From Liquorilactobacillus cacaonum DSM 21116 (GTDB lineage Bacteria > Bacillota > Bacilli > Lactobacillales > Lactobacillaceae), in the NCBI RefSeq assembly GCF_001436735.1, contig NZ_AYZE01000008.1, forward strand, positions 268,058 through 332,057: a stretch of 64,000 nucleotides of DNA. The letters are read 5' to 3'. The notes under the pieces are model-generated. The model did no database searches and was not told where the DNA came from. It was given only the letters and a program-made list of their open reading frames with translations. Positions 8,181 through 18,070 of this stretch are shown here, one piece after another; positions within the stretch are counted from its first letter, which is position 1, and the number at the start of each line of letters is the position of its first letter. The position numbers were made by a program, and so were the translations under genes.

Positions 8181-9800
8181 ATGAAAAGAAATAAATTTTG
8201 GCTACTTGGAACATTAATATTAACTGTAACTTTTATCTTATCGGCTTGTGGCAATCAAAATTCTTCAAATTCTTCAAATAAACAAGTCTTGACAGTCGCA
8301 ACAAGTGCTGAGATGGCAACTCTGAGCACAACAAAATATAGTGACACAACAAGTCTTGAGGCATTACAAAATACTTTTGAAGGTTTATATCGGTTTAATT
8401 CCCAAAATAAGCCTGTTCTTGCTGGAGCATCAAAAGTCTCAATTAGTTCTAACAAAAAAGTCTATACCTTTACACTTCGAAAAAACGCAAGATGGTCTAA
8501 TGGTGACCCTGTGACTGCTAAAGATTATGTTTTTGCTTGGCGAAAAATGGTTGACCCAACGGCAGCCTCACCAAATTCTCAACGCTTTGAATCCATAAAA
8601 AATGGTGTTGCCATTGCTTCTGGGAAAATGGCTTCTACTAAGTTAGGAATTAAAGCACTTGGAACTTATAAATTACAAATTACTCTTGAATCACCAATTA
8701 GCTACTTCTCAGAGTTAATGACAGGTGCTCCTTTCTATCCTCAAGATGAAAAAATCGTGAAAAAATACGGCAATCAATATGGAACAACTGCTAAAAAAAC
8801 AGTTTTTAATGGGCCGTTTGTTGTAACAAATTGGAATGGCACTAACCTTAAATGGAATTATGTAAAAAACAAAAAATATTGGGACAAAAAAGCGATTAAG
8901 CTACAAAAAGTTAATGTGCAGGTTATAAAAGATGCCTCGACTGCAGCCAATCTTTACAAAACAAATAAATTAGATTATGCAATGTTAACGACCGATTACA
9001 TCAAACAGTATCAAAAGACATCCGGTTTTCACTCAAAAACAATTCCTTTGATTGGTTATATGTCTTTTAACACCCATCGTAAAACTACTGCAAATATTCA
9101 TTTCAGAAAAGCGATAGCTATGGCGTTTAACAAAGAATCTTTAGTCAAAAATGTTTTGCATACTGGTTCAACTCTTAACGGAATTGTTCCAAAGAATTTT
9201 GCATATAATACAACGACAGGTGACGACTATCGTAAAGATGCAGGTAATATGTTAACTTACAATTTAAAAGAAGCCAAAAAACAATGGGCTGAAGCTCGAA
9301 AAGAATTAGGTAAAAGAAAAATATCGATTGAATTACTGACTTCTGATACAACTGATTCAAAACAAATTGGGGAATATCTCCAAAGTCAACTTGAAACAAA
9401 CTTACCTGGTTTATCAGTTAGCCTTCGTTCGATTCCTTTAAAGTCTCGTCTAGCTGCAACCACTGACTATGATTTTGATATTGTCTATGGCACATGGCAA
9501 CCAGATTATGCTGATCCAGTTAATTTCATTAGTGATGGCGGTCAATATCATTTAGATGATGATTACAATAACCGAAATTTCCGTAATCTTTTGAATGAAG
9601 CTGCAACAAAATACGCTACAAATCCTACAAAACGTTGGTCTACACTGATTAAAGCTGAAAAACAGCTAATCAAAACTGATGCATTTACAGCTCCTGTCTA
9701 CCAAGGAGGAACAGCTTATCTGCTTAAAAATAAAGTCAAGGGACTTCAACTCTCACCATATGGAACAGTTCTTTTTTATAGAAATGTTTCAATTAAGTAA
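8181..9800 (+). CDS. oppA: Peptide ABC transporter substrate-binding lipoprotein, OppA family
   Basis: A 539-residue SBP family-5 protein. The signal peptide ends in a lipobox LSAC with Cys 23 as the lipidated residue. Conserved blocks include LEALQNTFEGLY, TFTLRKNARWSNGDPVTAKDYVFAW and FRKAIAMAFNKE. It binds oligopeptides outside the membrane and hands them to an Opp permease, but no permease or ATPase gene is adjacent, so it must be an accessory binding protein for a complex encoded elsewhere. ATG at 8181 follows GGGGG. The strong terminator between the leader promoter and the gene suggests attenuation or a separate promoter near 8152. Confidence 0.88.
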   Translation: MKRNKFWLLGTLILTVTFILSACGNQNSSNSSNKQVLTVATSAEMATLSTTKYSDTTSLEALQNTFEGLYRFNSQNKPVLAGASKVSISSNKKVYTFTLRKNARWSNGDPVTAKDYVFAWRKMVDPTAASPNSQRFESIKNGVAIASGKMASTKLGIKALGTYKLQITLESPISYFSELMTGAPFYPQDEKIVKKYGNQYGTTAKKTVFNGPFVVTNWNGTNLKWNYVKNKKYWDKKAIKLQKVNVQVIKDASTAANLYKTNKLDYAMLTTDYIKQYQKTSGFHSKTIPLIGYMSFNTHRKTTANIHFRKAIAMAFNKESLVKNVLHTGSTLNGIVPKNFAYNTTTGDDYRKDAGNMLTYNLKEAKKQWAEARKELGKRKISIELLTSDTTDSKQIGEYLQSQLETNLPGLSVSLRSIPLKSRLAATTDYDFDIVYGTWQPDYADPVNFISDGGQYHLDDDYNNRNFRNLLNEAATKYATNPTKRWSTLIKAEKQLIKTDAFTAPVYQGGTAYLLKNKVKGLQLSPYGTVLFYRNVSIK

Positions 9801-9900
9801 GCTCTAAAAAGCTAACTGAATCATGGCGCTACTACGCTGTAATACATGACCGCTAAAAGTTCTTTGTCATTTACTTGTTGATAGTTAAATTTTTCCATTC

Positions 9901-9936
9901 AGAATCGGAGGTTAATTACTTTCGATTCTTTTTTTA
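9901..9936 (+). terminator. Terminator after oppA-like gene
   Basis: AGAATCG / CGATTCT stem with a 15-base loop followed by seven T. Confidence 0.7.
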
Positions 9937-10047
9937 ATTCCACTTCCAGCACCTATTTTCTTGTAATTCACCAACACTATCAAATTGATGAATTTTAACG
10001 CACAAATAACTATTAGCAACATTTAAGCAATTTTAACTTGTAAAAAA

Positions 10048-10374
10048 TTAATCAGCAAGATACTTAACTGCTGTCCCATAAGCAGCAACCGACTGCATAT
10101 CCTGTCCAATAGAACCCGAATCAAATCGCATCATCACAACAGCATCTGCACCAATCTTTGCTGCATTTGCACGCAATCTTTCAACTGAAACTTGTCGTGA
10201 TTCCTCAAGCATTTTCGTATAATCCTTAATCTCACCGCCAACAATATTTTTTAAGCCAGCACCAATATTGCGAAAGACATTTTTTGACTGTGTTGTCACT
10301 CCAAATACCTCACCAAGTACTTCATATTTCTTTCCAGGTATATTTTCCGTTGTAACCACTAACATCTGATTCAT
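10048..10374 (-). CDS. YbjQ-like UPF0145 family protein
   Basis: A 108-residue member of the YbjQ/UPF0145 family, annotated as a putative heavy-metal-binding domain. Conserved segments are [29 protein letters not shown] and [12 protein letters not shown]. The start at 10374 (MNQMLVV) is preferred because AAGGGG lies eight bases upstream and the length then equals the 107-residue E. coli relative; a further ATG lies two codons upstream. These proteins assemble as rings, but their role is not established. It stands alone between the oppA-like gene and guaB. Confidence 0.8.
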   Translation of the reverse strand: MNQMLVVTTENIPGKKYEVLGEVFGVTTQSKNVFRNIGAGLKNIVGGEIKDYTKMLEESRQVSVERLRANAAKIGADAVVMMRFDSGSIGQDMQSVAAYGTAVKYLAD

Positions 10375-10454
10375 TTTCATTTCCCCTTTCTTAGCTACCT
10401 TACATTGTATCATCTTAAAGTAATCTTTCATTAATTAAACATATTCTGGCAAAC

Positions 10455-10481
10455 AAAAAAGAGCCGTTTTATAAGCCCTTT
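10455..10481 (-). terminator. Terminator of guaB
   Basis: On the minus strand AAAGGGCT pairs with GGCTCTTT (two wobble pairs) across eight bases and runs into six T. Confidence 0.65.
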
Positions 10482-10524
10482 AATCAAAAATCACTCTTAT
10501 TTATAAATGCAACCAAACATTCAA

Positions 10525-12024
<1,500 letters not shown>

Positions 12025-12045
12025 TTAAATTTATTTTTATTTTCT

Positions 12046-12074
12046 AAAATACAAAATATTCTTACTAAAATCAA
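12046..12074 (-). promoter_or_regulatory. Promoter of guaB
   Basis: On the minus strand TTGATT (12074-12069) and TATTTT (12051-12046) with a 17-base spacer, about 40 bases before the start codon. No purine riboswitch fold was recognised in the leader. Confidence 0.5.
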
Positions 12075-12182
12075 GTATTCTCATTCATTTATTAGAAAAC
12101 CATTGAAAAATAATTGAAAAATTATCATTGTTTTAAAAATTTCAAACGTCGAAAAATAACTCATACTGATTTATCCTAAATA

Positions 12183-12219
12183 AAAAAGGTGTCCAGCCAA
12201 TTTTTGAACTCAACACCCT
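12183..12219 (-). terminator. Probable terminator of the MHS transporter
   Basis: On the minus strand GGTGT pairs with ACACC and is followed by six T; the stem is short. Confidence 0.5.
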
Positions 12220-12233
12220 ACCACGATATTATG

Positions 12234-13514
12234 CTATTCTTTATCTAACTTTGAATGCCTTGATGTTTCCAACATTCTGATATATACAATTAGACTTACA
12301 AACACCGCTGCTGAAACATAATAGAAGAACCAACTCTCATGTCCAATTGTTTTCAACCACAATGCAACATATTCAACTGTACCACCAAAAATAGCAACAG
12401 TTAGCCCATAAGGTAATCCAACACCCAAAGCTCTGATTTCTGTTGGAAAAAGTTCTGCTTTAACAACCGCATTAATTGAGGTATATCCACTGACAATCAG
12501 TAAACCTGCTAACATCAATATGAAAGCACTAAATGGACTATCAAATGTTTGTAAACCCTTAAAAATAGGGACTGTCAACAGTGTTCCCATAATACCAAAC
12601 CAATATAATAATGGCTTACGCCCAATTTTATCTGATAAATGTCCAAATACCGGTTGCATTACCATAAAAATGAAAAGTGCACAAAAATTAATTTCAGTTG
12701 TTAACCGTGTTGGTAATCCTAATGTATTAATCATAAACTTTTGCATATAGGTTGTATAAGTATAGAATGCAATTGTTCCCCCAAACGTTAACCCGATAAC
12801 CGTCAATACTTGTCCAGGATACTTAGCTAATTGCTTTAAAGTTCCCTTCTTCTTACCATTTTTAGCAGATTCTTTAAATTGATTAGTTTCATCCATAGAA
12901 AGTCTGAGATACAAAACAATAATCGCACCTAAAGCACCTACTACAAATGGAATTCTCCACGCCCAAGCTCGTAATTGCGCATCATTAAAGAAAAACTGTA
13001 ACAAGATTTGGACAATCAATGCCAATAATTGCCCACTTATTAAAGTAACATACTGAAAAGATGCATAGTAACCACGTCGATTTGAACTAGCCATTTCGGA
13101 TAAATAGGTTGCTGAAATTCCATATTCACCACCTAGAGAAATTCCTTGCACTAATCGTACTAAAATTAAAATAATAGGTGAAAGAATCCCAATTGTCTCA
13201 TATGATGGAACAATTGCAATGAGAAGTGAACCACAAGCCATAATCACGACGGATAGTGTCAAAGCAGATCTTCGACCATGTTGATCCGCAAATTTTCCCA
13301 TTATAAAACTACCAAATGGTCTCATCAAAAAGCCTACTGCAAAAACAGCTGCAGCACTCAATAATTCCACCGTCTGATTATTACTTGGGAAAAATGAATC
13401 AGCAAAATAAATAGCAAAAGACGCATAGATATACCAATCAAACCATTCAATCATGTTACCAAGAGAACCCTTAATTATGTTACTTGCAATTTTTCTTTCT
13501 TTTTTCTTATCCAA
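12234..13514 (-). CDS. MFS transporter, metabolite:H+ symporter (ProP/KgtP-like)
   Basis: A 426-residue, 12-segment major facilitator of the MHS family. The opening GNMIEWFDWYIYASFA is diagnostic, as is GFLMRPFGSFIMGKFADQHGRR with the MFS loop-2 motif, and RLVQGISLGGEYG in segment 4-5. Family members import compatible solutes, dicarboxylates, citrate or shikimate with protons. The substrate cannot be decided from sequence alone. It is monocistronic, with its own terminator. Confidence 0.85.
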   Translation of the reverse strand: MDKKKERKIASNIIKGSLGNMIEWFDWYIYASFAIYFADSFFPSNNQTVELLSAAAVFAVGFLMRPFGSFIMGKFADQHGRRSALTLSVVIMACGSLLIAIVPSYETIGILSPIILILVRLVQGISLGGEYGISATYLSEMASSNRRGYYASFQYVTLISGQLLALIVQILLQFFFNDAQLRAWAWRIPFVVGALGAIIVLYLRLSMDETNQFKESAKNGKKKGTLKQLAKYPGQVLTVIGLTFGGTIAFYTYTTYMQKFMINTLGLPTRLTTEINFCALFIFMVMQPVFGHLSDKIGRKPLLYWFGIMGTLLTVPIFKGLQTFDSPFSAFILMLAGLLIVSGYTSINAVVKAELFPTEIRALGVGLPYGLTVAIFGGTVEYVALWLKTIGHESWFFYYVSAAVFVSLIVYIRMLETSRHSKLDKE

Positions 13515-13653
13515 ACTTATCCCTCCTATGTAAGTTATGAATTACTTATAATGTGACTAATTATCGCACGTAACATCATGTTTTGCACCCCATAATACTA
13601 TCACCACTATTAACCTTGTCATGTCAATAAAAGCTTATCTTATAACGTTTTAC

Positions 13654-13680
13654 CAAAAAAAAGTGATTATCCCATCACTC
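13654..13680 (-). terminator. Minus-strand terminator hairpin
   Basis: On the minus strand GAGTGAT and ATCACT form a stem with a six-base loop followed by eight T. It would stop transcripts coming from the SPFH gene. Confidence 0.65.
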
Positions 13681-13816
13681 AAGCTTTGGTTTTTAAATTA
13701 AATTAGTATTTTTAATGTTCTTTTTATTAATAATCAGCTGAAAAAAGTTACTTTATTAAACTAGAATTATAAAATTTTGAGTATTCAATTATAGAAATTG
13801 GGAATTTGAAACAAAT

Positions 13817-13883
13817 AAAGTGTGATCTGCATCAATAAATCTTGGATACAACTACCCAATTTTACTAATCCACATCACACTTT
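13817..13883. repeat. Long-loop perfect inverted repeat
   Basis: AAAGTGTGAT at 13817-13826 and ATCACACTTT at 13874-13883 are perfectly complementary around a 47-base loop, which itself holds TGGAT/ATCCA as an inner pair. No long U-run on either side. It may be a structured RNA end, an operator or a remnant of a small mobile repeat. Confidence 0.6.
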
Positions 13884-13910
13884 TAATATAATTTATAAAC
13901 AATAATGTTC

Positions 13911-14729
13911 CTAAATATTATTTTCTTGATCTAGCATCTTCTTGATAACTGGAACCTGACCCAAAGTCGTAACTTCATCTTTTGATAGGACCACTAAATT
14001 AGTTTTCGATTGAGCTAACTCAGTAAATGCATGAATACTTTGATCTTTAAAGTAATTTTCATTGACAACTTTTAGACTTTCTTGAATTTTATTAATACGA
14101 TAATTCTCGGCATCTGCCTGTGTCCTTGTTGCTTGCGCTTGTGCCTGTGCAGTCTCAACAAGTGCACGATTGCGTGCATCAGTTGTCAGTTTAATGTTTT
14201 GCGCCTCGCCTTGTGCTCGTGCAATTGTAGCAATTCGTTCACGATCGGCAGTCAACTGTTTATCCATCGCTTCTTGAATTGAGGTTGAAGGCGTCAATTC
14301 ATCTATATTTACCCGATCTACATTGATTCCGTAAACATTTGTCAAATCCCCAATTGCGGCTGCTAAATCAGCATTAATTTTAGAAGTAGATCCTAGCGCG
14401 TCAGTTAGTTCAAGACGCCCAATAATATCTCGCAAATGTCCTCTCACTAATTGTGCCATTGATTCTACTGAATCTGTATTTTCATAGACATATTTCTTTG
14501 CATCAGTGACATGATAATTAAGCGTCACACTTGCTTGGATATCTGCATTATCTTTAGTTATAACCGAATATTGTGATAATTGAAGTGGTCTCATTGCTAA
14601 GTTAACGGTTTGTATTCTTTGAAAGACTGGAACGTAAAAATGTAATCCTGCATCTACATTGCGGCTGTATTTCCCTAATGTTTCGACAAGTCCCTGACAG
14701 TTTTGTTGCACAATTTTAATTCCAAACAT
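13911..14729 (-). CDS. SPFH/Band 7 (stomatin-like) protein without membrane anchor
   Basis: A 272-residue SPFH-domain protein. The core is recognisable: GLVETLGKYSRNVDAGLHFYVPVFQRI, VITKDNADIQASVTLNYHV, YGINVDRVNIDELTP. It is followed by a coiled-coil rich in Ala, Gln and Glu (about residues 160-225). Bacterial relatives form membrane-bound oligomers with NfeD proteins. Unusually there is no N-terminal hydrophobic segment: the protein starts directly at MFGIKIVQQN, supported by GGGGG seven bases before ATG; an ATG slightly upstream is out of frame. It lies 30 bases after the RHH/OB-fold gene in the same operon. Confidence 0.88.
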   Translation of the reverse strand: MFGIKIVQQNCQGLVETLGKYSRNVDAGLHFYVPVFQRIQTVNLAMRPLQLSQYSVITKDNADIQASVTLNYHVTDAKKYVYENTDSVESMAQLVRGHLRDIIGRLELTDALGSTSKINADLAAAIGDLTNVYGINVDRVNIDELTPSTSIQEAMDKQLTADRERIATIARAQGEAQNIKLTTDARNRALVETAQAQAQATRTQADAENYRINKIQESLKVVNENYFKDQSIHAFTELAQSKTNLVVLSKDEVTTLGQVPVIKKMLDQENNI

Positions 14730-14759
14730 TTGAATTCCCCCATTTTATAATGTAAATTA

Positions 14760-15104
14760 TTAATTTATCGGTCTTAAAGTCAAAATATTTCCATTGGCCT
14801 CAATTACAATATAGTTTTTTTTTGAATCAAAATCCAGATTACTTTCGATTAAGTAGCGGTAAAAAATACCCTTTACTTGAACCAAACCATTGTCCGAATC
14901 AATTTGCCGACTACTTACCACCTGTCCAACAAATTGACGATTCTCTAACGAGACAGCAACAGATTGCTTTTTGCCATCCAAAAAATCTTCAATAATTGTT
15001 TGCATCAAACTATTTACACTCCTATTTTGTTCCTTTGCTTTTTCTTCAAGTCTATTCTTCAATTCTTTTGGTAATCTCAATAAGAAAGTCGTCATCTTAT
15101 CCAC
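14760..15104 (-). CDS. Arc-type ribbon-helix-helix fused to NfeD-like OB fold
   Basis: A 114-residue protein of two parts. Residues 5-43 match an Arc-type ribbon-helix-helix DNA-binding domain: a short strand TTFLLRLP, then helices around the characteristic RSVNS at 28-32. Residues 57-112 have the strand pattern of the C-terminal OB fold of NfeD proteins (FVGQVV, LVQVKGIFYR, NYIVIEANGNILTLRP). NfeD normally partners SPFH proteins, and an SPFH gene follows 30 bases downstream. GTG at 15104 lies seven bases after GAGGTG; an ATG three codons in is an alternative. The RHH call is strong, the OB-fold assignment is by pattern. The usual NfeD membrane helices are absent. Confidence 0.72.
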   Translation of the reverse strand: MDKMTTFLLRLPKELKNRLEEKAKEQNRSVNSLMQTIIEDFLDGKKQSVAVSLENRQFVGQVVSSRQIDSDNGLVQVKGIFYRYLIESNLDFDSKKNYIVIEANGNILTLRPIN

Positions 15105-15143
15105 TGGACTTCACCTCACAATCTTAATTCTTTCAACAACATT

Positions 15144-15171
15144 ATGATATCACATTGATATCAAATTGCAA
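15144..15171 (-). promoter_or_regulatory. Promoter with tandem palindromic operator before the RHH/OB gene
   Basis: On the minus strand TTGCAA (15171-15166) and TATCAT (15149-15144) are spaced by 16 bases. The spacer and -10 contain two perfect eight-base palindromes TGATATCA, at 15145-15152 and 15156-15163, centre to centre 11 bases. Such tandem sites one helical turn apart suit a ribbon-helix-helix repressor. Confidence 0.6.
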
Positions 15172-15178
15172 TGACTTT

Positions 15179-18070
15179 CTATCTTTTTGTAATATCTATA
15201 AAATGACCATATTTTATTGGTTCATTTATTTTTAAATTCATTGAAACAACCGCTCTTGGCTTTTTACCCACTTGCTGAATCAATTGTTCTCTTACTGAAT
15301 CCAAATCAACTTGTGCATCTCCTAAATAATAAAACTTCTTACCTTCCGCATCACTTTTTTTTAGAAATAGCCGGATTTTCACCTTGAAATTCATATTACA
15401 ATCATGGGCTAATAATTGTTGGACTTCTTTGGAATCAATATGTCGTGGGCTTCTGGTATACCATTTAATTAGTCCTGTATTAAAAAATTCATTTTCATAT
15501 CGGGCACTACGATTCTTTTCTGGATTATCCTTTTCATACGTAATAAAAATAGGACACTCATCTTCTCCAACACGATACCCATACATTGGAGCACTCACAT
15601 CTTTGCTCCAATTCAGCAAACGGCAAACATCTTTACGTGAATATTTTTGGTAATAGGTAAACGGTTGTTTTGCATTAAAATTATTAGCCTTATTGAGTCC
15701 TGTTGCAACAACATCAATAAATAATTTGTAAAAAATATCTGAGTTTTTAAGACTCTCTTCGATCTTTGAATTAAATCTATACTCCCCATTTTCATGTTTG
15801 ACAATCGGTCTTTTTCCGTATTTTTCTGCCTTATTGTCCTTACCCGACTTGATATCAAAAAAATTCAAACTTAAAATATTAGTAACCGATTCTATTACCT
15901 CAAGATTCAAATAACAATTATTTTCTTGAAGAATTTGCAAAAAATCTTGATCTTTTACTTTTTTCTTCAACAATAATTTCAATAATAACAGTTCATGTCT
16001 TCTCATCCCGTTAATCAATTCTTTTGTAACAAAGCTCAATACTTGGCCTTCATATTCGGATAAATCAACCTGCTCTTTCATTTTCTTCAAAAATGTTGCA
16101 TAGCTATCAAGTTGACTATTATCAGCAAATACTTCTGCATCAATCCCACCAACTCGCTGAAAATCTAGTAATAAAGGAATTCTTCCTAATTTTTGCTTTA
16201 ATTCTTGATAATCGGCACGTAAAGTTGCAAATGAATCTAGCTTTGCAACTTGAATAGCCTCATATATTTTTTGCCTAGCAACTTCAGTAAAATTAATGGT
16301 TGATAAGCCTAATATTGGTTGTAATGCTAAATCAGCACGCGCATTGTCTTTGCTCCGCGAAATATCTCCGGTTAATGCTGTTGGAATTAAATAATTATTC
16401 TTATAGTTACCAATAAAATCTATAATAGTTAAAAATTCCTTACCTTTATACTTACGTAATCCCCGTCCTAGTTGCTGGATAAAAACAATACTTGATTGTG
16501 TATTTCTAAGCATCACCACTTGATTTATACAGGGAATATCAATTCCTTCATTAAATATATCTACCGTTACTATATATTCTAGTTGTCCTTGTTCCAGTTG
16601 TGAAACTACTTGGTTACGCTGCTTAATTGAATCACTGCCATCTAATTTAACTGCTGGATGTCCATTTTTTGTTAAATATTGTGCAACCTCATCAGCTTCT
16701 ATTACATTGCTACAAAAAACAAGTCCATGAACCTGCGTTCCAGAATACCCATAGTATTCAAGTTGTTTTAAAACATAGTTAACTCTTTGCTTTGTAACTA
16801 ATAGTCTGAGTGGTGTTTTATCATCAATCATCCGTCCCTCAAACTCATAATCTTGAATTCCAACGTAATGAAATGGCGTCAGCATTTTCTCTTTTAATGC
16901 ATCATGTAAACGAATTTCATAAGCAATATTATAATCAAACAATTGATAGATACTGTAATCATCGGTTCTTTCAGGTGTTGCAGTCATTCCTAGACAAAAA
17001 ATTGGTGTAAAATAATTCAAAATTCTACGATAGGATACCGAGCCACTTCGATGAGCTTCGTCAATTAGAAGATAGTCAAATTGATTGGGTGTAAAACTTT
17101 CTAGAACCTCTTTTTTAGAAATTGTTTGCAGGGTTGCAAATAAATATTTAGCATGCTCTTCATGGCGATTCCCCGATAAAATTCCATAGTCGCTATCTTT
17201 TCCACCCAACACACGTTTAAATCCATCTAACGCTTTTTGTAAAATTTGTTCACGGTGAACCACAAAAAGCATTCGTTTTGGTTGTACCTGTCTAACATCC
17301 AAGGCAGCCAAATATGTTTTCCCGGTCCCAGTTGCAGAAATTACCAAGCCTTTTTTCTCACCGATTTTACGTAAGTCAGCCAATTCTTTCAATGCAGCTG
17401 ATTGCATTCTATTAGGAACAATTTTGTTTACAAATTTATTTTCAATAGTCACCCGTGACTTAGCCATTTGATTAGCTTCAAATAATCTACGGTATTCTTC
17501 AATCCATTGTTCAGTGAGCATTGTCGCTTGTTGCCACTCATTGTTAAATTGATTCAAAATTTGTTTTGTCACCGCACCTGTTTTGAGTGCAGAAAAATGC
17601 AGGTTCCATTCTACGTTTCTTAACAAGGCTGCACGTGTTAAATTTGAACTTCCAATAATTAACGAATAATAATCATGATGTTCAAAAAAATAGCCTTTTG
17701 CATGAAACCCTTCACGAGTAACAACTCTGACAGTGATATTTGGAATTTTGAGTAATTCTGTAAACACTTTTGGTTGATTAAACATCAAATAATTTGAAGT
17801 TAGAATCATCCCCGTAATTTTTTTAGTTGCCAAATCTGCCAAAATAACCTTTAACGGTGTTAATGCATCTTCAGTGATGAAAGCAATTGCAAAAGAGAAA
17901 CTTTGACACGTTTGCAATTCATACCGAATGTGTTCCCACAATGTATCATTAGGTTCATTGCTTACTAGCTGTGGCAATAGTTCACTAGTAGCTCCACTTT
18001 GGTGATTATCTAAAAAGCCAAAAGTTGTTGCTAATGAAAGTTCCCTTTTAATATCTTCATTTTCCATCAT
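15179..18070 (-). CDS. PLD-like nuclease / SF2 helicase / DUF3427 protein
   Basis: A 963-residue multidomain protein. Residues about 45-195 form a phospholipase-D-like domain with the HxK motif at His 123/Lys 125 (GFHAKGYF) and downstream SSN at 141-143. Then a superfamily 2 helicase: Walker A SATGTGKT at 245-252, DEAH at 337-340, TATPER at 363-368, and the motif VI-like QQLGRGLRKYKGKE. The last ~450 residues correspond to DUF3427. Relatives are found next to Nudix hydrolases and in some defence or restriction contexts; the activity is unproven. The start overlaps the Nudix gene by 14 bases (GGTGG precedes two adjacent ATGs), so the pair is translationally coupled. Confidence 0.88.
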   Translation of the reverse strand: MMENEDIKRELSLATTFGFLDNHQSGATSELLPQLVSNEPNDTLWEHIRYELQTCQSFSFAIAFITEDALTPLKVILADLATKKITGMILTSNYLMFNQPKVFTELLKIPNITVRVVTREGFHAKGYFFEHHDYYSLIIGSSNLTRAALLRNVEWNLHFSALKTGAVTKQILNQFNNEWQQATMLTEQWIEEYRRLFEANQMAKSRVTIENKFVNKIVPNRMQSAALKELADLRKIGEKKGLVISATGTGKTYLAALDVRQVQPKRMLFVVHREQILQKALDGFKRVLGGKDSDYGILSGNRHEEHAKYLFATLQTISKKEVLESFTPNQFDYLLIDEAHRSGSVSYRRILNYFTPIFCLGMTATPERTDDYSIYQLFDYNIAYEIRLHDALKEKMLTPFHYVGIQDYEFEGRMIDDKTPLRLLVTKQRVNYVLKQLEYYGYSGTQVHGLVFCSNVIEADEVAQYLTKNGHPAVKLDGSDSIKQRNQVVSQLEQGQLEYIVTVDIFNEGIDIPCINQVVMLRNTQSSIVFIQQLGRGLRKYKGKEFLTIIDFIGNYKNNYLIPTALTGDISRSKDNARADLALQPILGLSTINFTEVARQKIYEAIQVAKLDSFATLRADYQELKQKLGRIPLLLDFQRVGGIDAEVFADNSQLDSYATFLKKMKEQVDLSEYEGQVLSFVTKELINGMRRHELLLLKLLLKKKVKDQDFLQILQENNCYLNLEVIESVTNILSLNFFDIKSGKDNKAEKYGKRPIVKHENGEYRFNSKIEESLKNSDIFYKLFIDVVATGLNKANNFNAKQPFTYYQKYSRKDVCRLLNWSKDVSAPMYGYRVGEDECPIFITYEKDNPEKNRSARYENEFFNTGLIKWYTRSPRHIDSKEVQQLLAHDCNMNFKVKIRLFLKKSDAEGKKFYYLGDAQVDLDSVREQLIQQVGKKPRAVVSMNLKINEPIKYGHFIDITKR

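Larger units (their letters stand above)
13515..13910. other. 396-base AT-rich intergenic region with two stem-loops
   Basis: No coding frame with a ribosome site was found. It holds a minus-strand terminator hairpin at 13654-13680 and a larger inverted repeat at 13817-13883, both described separately. The remaining sequence is unstructured and very AT-rich. Confidence 0.6.

Noticed and set aside
9801-9900. Short ORF ATGACCGCTAAAAG... after oppA
   Set aside because: Eleven codons and no ribosome site.
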